Source of the DNA: Desulfitobacterium_A sp034927245
GTDB lineage: Bacteria; Bacillota; Desulfitobacteriia; Desulfitobacteriales; Desulfitobacteriaceae
Assembly (NCBI RefSeq): GCF_034927245.1
Contig: NZ_JAYFQK010000022.1
Coordinates: 1 to 64,000 of the forward strand
DNA: 64,000 bases
Reading direction: 5' to 3'
Every line of letters begins with the position of its first letter. The first letter of the stretch is position 1. Positions 59,616-64,000 of the stretch are shown here, in pieces. The position numbers and the translations under genes were made by a program. The notes beneath the pieces were generated by a model that was not told the DNA's origin, did no database searches, and saw nothing but the letters and a program-made list of their open reading frames with translations.

Positions 59616-60893
59616 CTACTTTCCTAGAGCTTCTTTTTCAGCTCGATACTCTTTACTCAAATATAAGAGTCTTTCACCAATAAACTTTGTATCTGTTACA
59701 TGTTCCTTGCCATAGATTTCAATTCTTCTCCCAGGACCTTCCGGAGTCATTAAATCTGCTAAACCTGTGCGAAGAATCTCCAAGGATTCATCTTCCCTAT
59801 TGCCGCAAAGCAACAGCACACAAGGTAAACCCGGTTTTTGCGTTGGCAGGACTTCACGTAAAACTTTCACTATGGCGTGTGCATGATGCCATTGTTCTTG
59901 ATTGGCCATCATGAAGCCCCCGAGTAAATAACCATCAATATTCGGTTGAGTCAGAACAGATTTGGCGACACGATAAATTTTTGAGGCAACAGGGTTTCCA
60001 CTCGTATCCGCATAATTAGCCGGCTTTAACCCGACCTGATTCAAAGCATCAAGCCCCATCATGGCAGAACCACCGCCAATCGGATGATATCCGATATAAC
60101 CCGGACTTACTTCGTCATACCCCATGTTCATTAGGAACCCCGTGCCTCTGGCATCGGTTTCTTCGATGCTCCACCCGATATAATCTAATTCAGTCGGTTC
60201 TCCGGGAAGGTCACGGGCAATCTTAATATCAAACTCCGGATGACGTCCTACCGCGCTGTTATCAATCTCCATCTTGCAATCAGCGCAAACAAGATCCCCT
60301 TTGTCAGTCATAATAAACGGATTGATCTCTAAGGTTTGACAATCATATTTTTGATACGTTTGAGATAACTTCGTTAAAAAGTTAGCAAATTTACTAATAT
60401 CTTTATCTGGGATACCCGCCTTTGCCGCTAAATCAACGGCATCATATATTTGCAAGCCAAAAATCGGATCAACATTTACTTTAAAAATTTTCTCTTCGGG
60501 AACACTTTCAATGTCCATTCCCCCTTCTGTACTAAACATCAGCATTGGGGAACGGGCTTCTCTGGCTCCATTAACTACAAAAGAGCAATAGAATTCTTTC
60601 TTGATATTGAGTTTTTCTTCAACAAGCACCTGGCGAACCGGTAATCCTTTAACCGTCTTGGCAAGGATTTCCGCTGCAACCTGTGCTGCTTCATCAGGCG
60701 TGTTGACTAATTTAACTATACCGGCTTTGCCACGGCCGCCGGCTTGTACTTGGCCTTTTACGGCAACGGGTCCGCCAATCCATTCCGCTGCTTCTTTTGC
60801 TTCTTCCGGAGTGGATGCAGATCGGCCTTTGGGTACCGGCATCCCTGCTTTTGCAAGCCATGCCTTTCCTTGATATTCTAAAAATCTAGCCAT
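59616..60893 (-). CDS. SucC-like acyl-CoA ligase beta subunit (malate:CoA ligase, MtkA-like)
   Basis: A 425-residue ATP-grasp beta subunit. Nucleotide-binding residues GPVAVKGQVQAGGRGKAGIVKL (about 41-62, K46 and GGRGK), the LEINPFIMTDKGDLVCADCKMEID motif, and YHPIGGGSAMMGLDALN, GGFMMANQ. About 35 residues longer than E. coli SucC (388). First gene of the cluster, starting at ATG 60893 with GGAAGGGA upstream and a ~185-nt leader. Together with the alpha subunit: malate + ATP + CoA <-> malyl-CoA + ADP + Pi. Confidence 0.82.
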   Translation of the reverse strand: MARFLEYQGKAWLAKAGMPVPKGRSASTPEEAKEAAEWIGGPVAVKGQVQAGGRGKAGIVKLVNTPDEAAQVAAEILAKTVKGLPVRQVLVEEKLNIKKEFYCSFVVNGAREARSPMLMFSTEGGMDIESVPEEKIFKVNVDPIFGLQIYDAVDLAAKAGIPDKDISKFANFLTKLSQTYQKYDCQTLEINPFIMTDKGDLVCADCKMEIDNSAVGRHPEFDIKIARDLPGEPTELDYIGWSIEETDARGTGFLMNMGYDEVSPGYIGYHPIGGGSAMMGLDALNQVGLKPANYADTSGNPVASKIYRVAKSVLTQPNIDGYLLGGFMMANQEQWHHAHAIVKVLREVLPTQKPGLPCVLLLCGNREDESLEILRTGLADLMTPEGPGRRIEIYGKEHVTDTKFIGERLLYLSKEYRAEKEALGK

Positions 60894-61084
60894 GCATTAT
60901 CCCTTCCATAATGTAAATTTCCGAGATCCTTCTTAAACTCAAATACACTTGGGAAAGAAGTCTCTCACCCCTTTCTTAACTCTCAAATTTATAACTGAGA
61001 GCAAAATAATTCGAATTATGGAGGCACAAATAATGCTAAGTACGTTTCACTATTTAAAACTAGGTTTCATTTATCGATATGTTT

Positions 61085-61113
61085 ATTATGTAACGAAACT
61101 CAACAGAAGTCAA
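61085..61113 (-). promoter_or_regulatory. sigma-A promoter of the malyl-CoA cluster
   Basis: TTGACT (61113-61108), 17-bp spacer, CATAAT (61090-61085). The ~185-nt leader that follows holds a small CTCTCA/TGAGAG hairpin near 60980-61001 and no recognised riboswitch. Confidence 0.6.
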
Positions 61114-61146
61114 TAAAATTATTTAAAGAATTTGTACAGACAAAAA

Positions 61147-61184
61147 AAGGGGTTCAACGAAAATATCATATCGTTAAAACCCTT
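61147..61184 (-). terminator. terminator after tRNA-Ala
   Basis: Stem AAGGGGTT-ACGA / TCGT-AACCCTT followed on the minus strand by TTTTTTTG, ending the tRNA transcript. Confidence 0.8.
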
Positions 61185-61202
61185 ATCATATAATCTTAAT
61201 AA

Positions 61203-61278
<76 letters not shown>

Positions 61279-61377
61279 ATCGCTCATTAGTATAAATGAA
61301 ACCTTTCGAATTCTCAAGTATTTTATTTTATTCTATACGAAAATTATTTTTGCCAGCCTGTATTGCGGAGGAATTGA

Positions 61378-62160
61378 ATGAGTCAAAATATCCAATATGA
61401 CCGAGAAATTTTATATGTTTATAAGCTCTATTTTTTTCTTACCTTATGGAGTTTTTCCCTAGCTCTGAGTGGACTAACGCTTTGGAGATTTGGGCTTCTT
61501 CCGGGGCTGTATTTTTTCTGGATCTCTACTTTGCTGTCCTATCTGGCAATGATGAGAAAAAAACAATTTCCCCCTCCCGATAAGAAACTAACGGTGCTGC
61601 ACATGGCCCGAGAAATAACTAAAGATACGAGCCCCCTGGCGATATCTCATTTTGCCAGCCAGCTCTATTTTTACCTTCACGAAACTGAACAGGCCATTCA
61701 ACTGCTGCGAAATTATTTACCTTCACAGGACCCTTTACTTTGTGCCACTCTCGCAGATATCCTTCTTCGGGAAAATCGCCCTCGCCAAGCATTAACCATT
61801 CTTCGCGAGAATCCGTATACACTTGCCGACCCTTTGCTCCTTATTAACCAGGGACACGTACTTCAGCATCTCGGACGCTTCCCCGAGGCCATTAAAATTT
61901 ATGAACGCAGTCTTCTTATATCCCGGAAAACGGGGTTTCCCCACAATGGTGCATCTTGGTTTACCCAAATCCTTTTATCCTTAAGCTATAAAGCGAGCTT
62001 ACATCATTCCCTTGCTGATTGTTATATCCAGCTTAAAAAGTATTCACTTGCCCAAAGGCATATTTTAGCAGGAAATTTAAGATTGTTTGATCTCTCTCTC
62101 TGGCGAAAAACTAATCTTTCACCAAACTATTCTCCTAAAAACTACAGGAAATCACATTAG
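61378..62160 (+). CDS. membrane-anchored TPR protein
   Basis: A 260-residue protein. Two closely spaced N-terminal hydrophobic helices (about 17-35 and 37-56) are followed by a helical region with TPR-like units (ALTILRENPYTLADPLLLINQGHVLQHLGRFPEAIKIYERSL). Probably a scaffold at the membrane. GCGGAGGAATTGA precedes the ATG. No further role can be assigned. Confidence 0.72.
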   Translation: MSQNIQYDREILYVYKLYFFLTLWSFSLALSGLTLWRFGLLPGLYFFWISTLLSYLAMMRKKQFPPPDKKLTVLHMAREITKDTSPLAISHFASQLYFYLHETEQAIQLLRNYLPSQDPLLCATLADILLRENRPRQALTILRENPYTLADPLLLINQGHVLQHLGRFPEAIKIYERSLLISRKTGFPHNGASWFTQILLSLSYKASLHHSLADCYIQLKKYSLAQRHILAGNLRLFDLSLWRKTNLSPNYSPKNYRKSH

Positions 62161-62310
62161 TTCTGCATTCTTTTCTGGGTTTAATTCATTAAACTTCTCA
62201 CTTTTACAACACATTTCACCGTCGAAATTTCATATAATAAATACAAGCCAAAAATTTACATGATCTATCATCAAATTTTAATATAACCGATTTGCAAGGA
62301 GGAATGTTTA

Positions 62311-62532
62311 ATGCTGTCATCTAATGAAGAGGTTCTAAAGTTTATTCGCGAATTTGAAAGTTCTTCCCGTGAATATCTGATCGCCCATGGAACAAGCGAA
62401 CATGATTTAGGCAATGCCTACTTAGATTTACAATGGCAGTTTCTCCAAACCATTCTAAAAACAAAACCCAGATTACGCCGACAGCGTACTGCTCAAGCGC
62501 TAAGAAAAAATTCTCGCGTAACGATTGCTTAA
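62311..62532 (+). CDS. small protein of unknown function (73 aa)
   Basis: A 73-residue soluble protein with an acidic N-terminal half and a very basic C-terminus (KTKPRLRRQRTAQALRKNSR), suggestive of nucleic-acid binding. AAGGAGG precedes the ATG; TATAAT near 62233; good terminator after it. Confidence 0.65.
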   Translation: MLSSNEEVLKFIREFESSSREYLIAHGTSEHDLGNAYLDLQWQFLQTILKTKPRLRRQRTAQALRKNSRVTIA

Positions 62533-62542
62533 AACATTTTTT

Positions 62543-62575
62543 AACCAGACGGTTCAATACCGTCTGGTTTTTTAC
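62543..62575 (+). terminator. intrinsic terminator
   Basis: A 10-bp stem AACCAGACGG / CCGTCTGGTT followed by TTTTTAC; works for the 73-residue gene and probably for the convergent gene. Confidence 0.9.
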
Positions 62576-62577
62576 TT

Positions 62578-63042
62578 TTAGTCATTTAAATTTATATCGA
62601 TAAGTAACGCATTTTCATCGCAGTTTGGGAATTTTACACAATAAAGGCATTCTTGCCATACTTTCTGCGGTAACTCTTCTTTGTTCACACTGTGAAAACC
62701 TAAATGGGCAAAAAATCCCGGCTGGTAAGTTAAAGTAAATACCTTTGGAACACCTAACTCTTTAGCTTCCTCAATCAGGGAATCTACAATCATCTTTCCC
62801 AAACCCTTTTTCTGATAATCCTTACCAATGGCTAAAGCCCGTACCTCTGCCAAATCATCCCATAGGATATGAAGCGAACCGGCCCCTTTAATCTGACCCC
62901 CTTCTTCATAGATCAGAAATTCACGAATATGTTCACACAGCATATGTCTTGAACGAGCAAGCATTAAACCTTCTTCCGCAAAACCATTGATCAGCTTTTG
63001 GATATACTCAACATCAGCAAGCTTAGCTTTTCTTAATCCCAT
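62578..63042 (-). CDS. ArgA-like GNAT acetyltransferase (short N-acetylglutamate synthase type)
   Basis: A 154-residue GNAT protein. LRKAKLADVEYIQKLINGFAEEGLML, VRALAIGKDYQKKGLGKMIVD (acetyl-CoA loop) and YQPGFFAHLGFHSVNKEELPQKVWQEC match the stand-alone GNAT domain of bacterial N-acetylglutamate synthases, first step of arginine synthesis. No other arg gene is near. GCN5-type enzyme with other substrate is the alternative. Confidence 0.82.
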   Translation of the reverse strand: MGLRKAKLADVEYIQKLINGFAEEGLMLARSRHMLCEHIREFLIYEEGGQIKGAGSLHILWDDLAEVRALAIGKDYQKKGLGKMIVDSLIEEAKELGVPKVFTLTYQPGFFAHLGFHSVNKEELPQKVWQECLYCVKFPNCDENALLIDINLND

Positions 63043-63113
63043 GATTCAATCACTCCTCTGCTTCCGTATAATTATACATTAAGCAGAGGATTTATACCAT
63101 AACTTCCTTTAAT

Positions 63114-64000
63114 TTAATACTCTATCAGCGAAGCATTGACATGACTGCGGCAGTTTAACTCATCTAAGCCACTTGCTTGCCAATGATCAGGTAAAGTCCA
63201 GATTGGGAACTGTTCCGGATTCTTCAGCCAGGACTGAAAGAGCCGCAGGTCTTCCTCGAGACTTACAGTCGTAAGCCAAATAATCTGCCCGTTCCACCGG
63301 ATTCCCGAAGGTTTTAGCTTATTTGAACAGAGCAGATCACTATTTTTTAAAACACTGCTTAAGAGCAGAGAATGACTGGCACAGACCATCGCCTTTTCCA
63401 AAATCGGGAAAACAACGCTCAGCTGCCCATCTCCCAGAAAATAGAACCATTGACCTAATTCATTGACCCAATTTTCTCCCCGTTCTTTGGGCAGCCATGG
63501 CCATTCCCAGGGGATCCCCCAGAGGGAGCTGATAATCCCGCCTCCTTGACGCAAATAACGAGAAAGGATTTCCTTCGGCTTAAGTTCCCCACGCTTTTCC
63601 TTTCTTTCTAGGTGATCCAAAATAGAGGTTATAGTCTGACGGAATTCTTGATTTAATACTCCTGAAGCATCAACCCAACCTAAACACTGCCATTGTTTGC
63701 TGAGCATTGAATCACGTTCCCACTTTGCTTTGGTCATGATCTCAAATTTCTTTCCCTTGCGGCGGATTTCAGCGATTTCGAAATTTCCCCAGAGAAGGCT
63801 GATACTCAGGGGTTTAATGTCCACCCTGACTTGGCGATTAACTAATTCGTCAACATATCCTTTAACAACATCAAGCTGATACTGGGCTACCGGATTAAGT
63901 TCTTGACGCCATTTTTTCCAATCAAGACGTTCTTCCCCTAAAGCGGTTTGCAGGCTCTTTTGATTTATATTCTCCGGTATAAGGTAAAGGCTCGGTGTTA
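63114..64000 (-). CDS. protein of unknown function, 5' end beyond window
   Basis: The frame is open from its stop at 63114 to the window edge (about 295 codons seen); the internal ATG/GTG near 63824 is not the start because coding continues upstream in the same frame (QTALGEERLDWKKWRQELN ... VVKGYVDELVNRQVRV). Trp-rich, no cysteine motif, no membrane segment. No family was recognised. Confidence 0.7.
   Translation of the reverse strand, partial: TPSLYLIPENINQKSLQTALGEERLDWKKWRQELNPVAQYQLDVVKGYVDELVNRQVRVDIKPLSISLLWGNFEIAEIRRKGKKFEIMTKAKWERDSMLSKQWQCLGWVDASGVLNQEFRQTITSILDHLERKEKRGELKPKEILSRYLRQGGGIISSLWGIPWEWPWLPKERGENWVNELGQWFYFLGDGQLSVVFPILEKAMVCASHSLLLSSVLKNSDLLCSNKLKPSGIRWNGQIIWLTTVSLEEDLRLFQSWLKNPEQFPIWTLPDHWQASGLDELNCRSHVNASLIEY

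Noticed and set aside
56010..60893. TCA-cycle succinyl-CoA synthetase with citrate lyase
   Set aside because: No citD/citF, no other TCA genes, and the CitE-like protein has the malyl-CoA lyase arrangement. Not fully excluded for the ligase substrate.
63114..63824. Complete 236-residue gene starting at 63824
   Set aside because: The frame is open and coding-like up to the window edge, so the real start lies outside.

Overview
The window looks like chromosome of an anaerobic, endospore-forming, low-GC Gram-positive bacterium of the Peptococcaceae/Desulfitobacteriaceae type (Desulfosporosinus, Desulfitobacterium, Syntrophobotulus or a relative). The reasons are a typical spo0A with a 0A box, strong AAGGAGG-type ribosome binding sites with many GTG/TTG starts, ferredoxin and rubredoxin genes, a siroheme-reductase-like redox protein fused to DUF1858, FeoABC with a Fur box, a LUD-type (Lut) hydroxy-acid oxidation system, and a selenocysteine codon in a HesB-like gene. 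The genus is an inference. No prophage, insertion sequence, CRISPR array or rRNA was seen. Most genes lie on the minus strand.

Layout. 1-7 kb: tRNA-Arg(CCG), a thymidylate kinase, and an oppBCDF-oppA peptide transporter operon with a long 5' leader hairpin ending in a U-tract. 7-12 kb: spo0A, an acetyltransferase, a one-cluster ferredoxin, the DUF1858/siroheme-reductase-like protein with a 48-residue zinc-ribbon partner, and pssA. 12-23 kb: dinG, small uncharacterised genes, YfcE, an MFS exporter, a YdcZ transporter and uvrC followed by a translationally coupled 51-residue Cys protein. 23-25.3 kb: an NlpC/P60 hydrolase behind a c-di-AMP (ydaO) riboswitch, then a probable ~610-nt structured RNA with its own promoter and terminator, then a HesB-like selenoprotein gene read through an in-frame UGA. 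25.7-37.7 kb: ahcY, mrp/apbC, pepF, CYTH, pheA, thrC, a uridine-kinase-like gene, nth and an HD-GYP gene. 37.8-46.5 kb: VanW, PRC-barrel, an acidic-repeat/TPR membrane protein, YigZ, a hotdog thioesterase, menG and the feoABC operon. 46.5-53 kb: ComFB, a Crp/Fnr regulator, a Ski2-like helicase, rubredoxin, RidA and a HAD phosphatase. 53-61 kb: a carbon-metabolism cluster. 61-64 kb: tRNA-Ala(CGC), small genes, an ArgA-like acetyltransferase and a gene cut by the window edge.

The cluster at 53-61 kb encodes, in transcription order, a SucC-like ligase subunit, a small Fe-S protein, a SucD-like ligase subunit, a CitE/malyl-CoA-lyase-like enzyme, a malic enzyme, LutC and a LutB-LutA fusion. I read the first five as malate:CoA ligase, malyl-CoA lyase and malic enzyme, i.e. 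the glyoxylate + acetyl-CoA -> malyl-CoA -> malate (+ATP) -> pyruvate route described biochemically for syntrophic glycolate degraders, with the LUD complex as a possible hydroxy-acid (glycolate or lactate) oxidase feeding it. The Fe-S protein encoded between the two ligase subunits is unexplained.

Other points of interest: a dispersed palindromic repeat family lying beside terminator hairpins, a likely AUU start codon in the acidic-repeat gene, an ~87-nt terminated small transcript upstream of the CYTH gene, a terminated leader in front of pheA, and several genes shorter than 60 codons (zinc ribbon, rubredoxin, UvrC-coupled Cys protein, two one-helix membrane proteins). All assignments rest on reading the sequence and recalled family motifs. 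No database search was possible.
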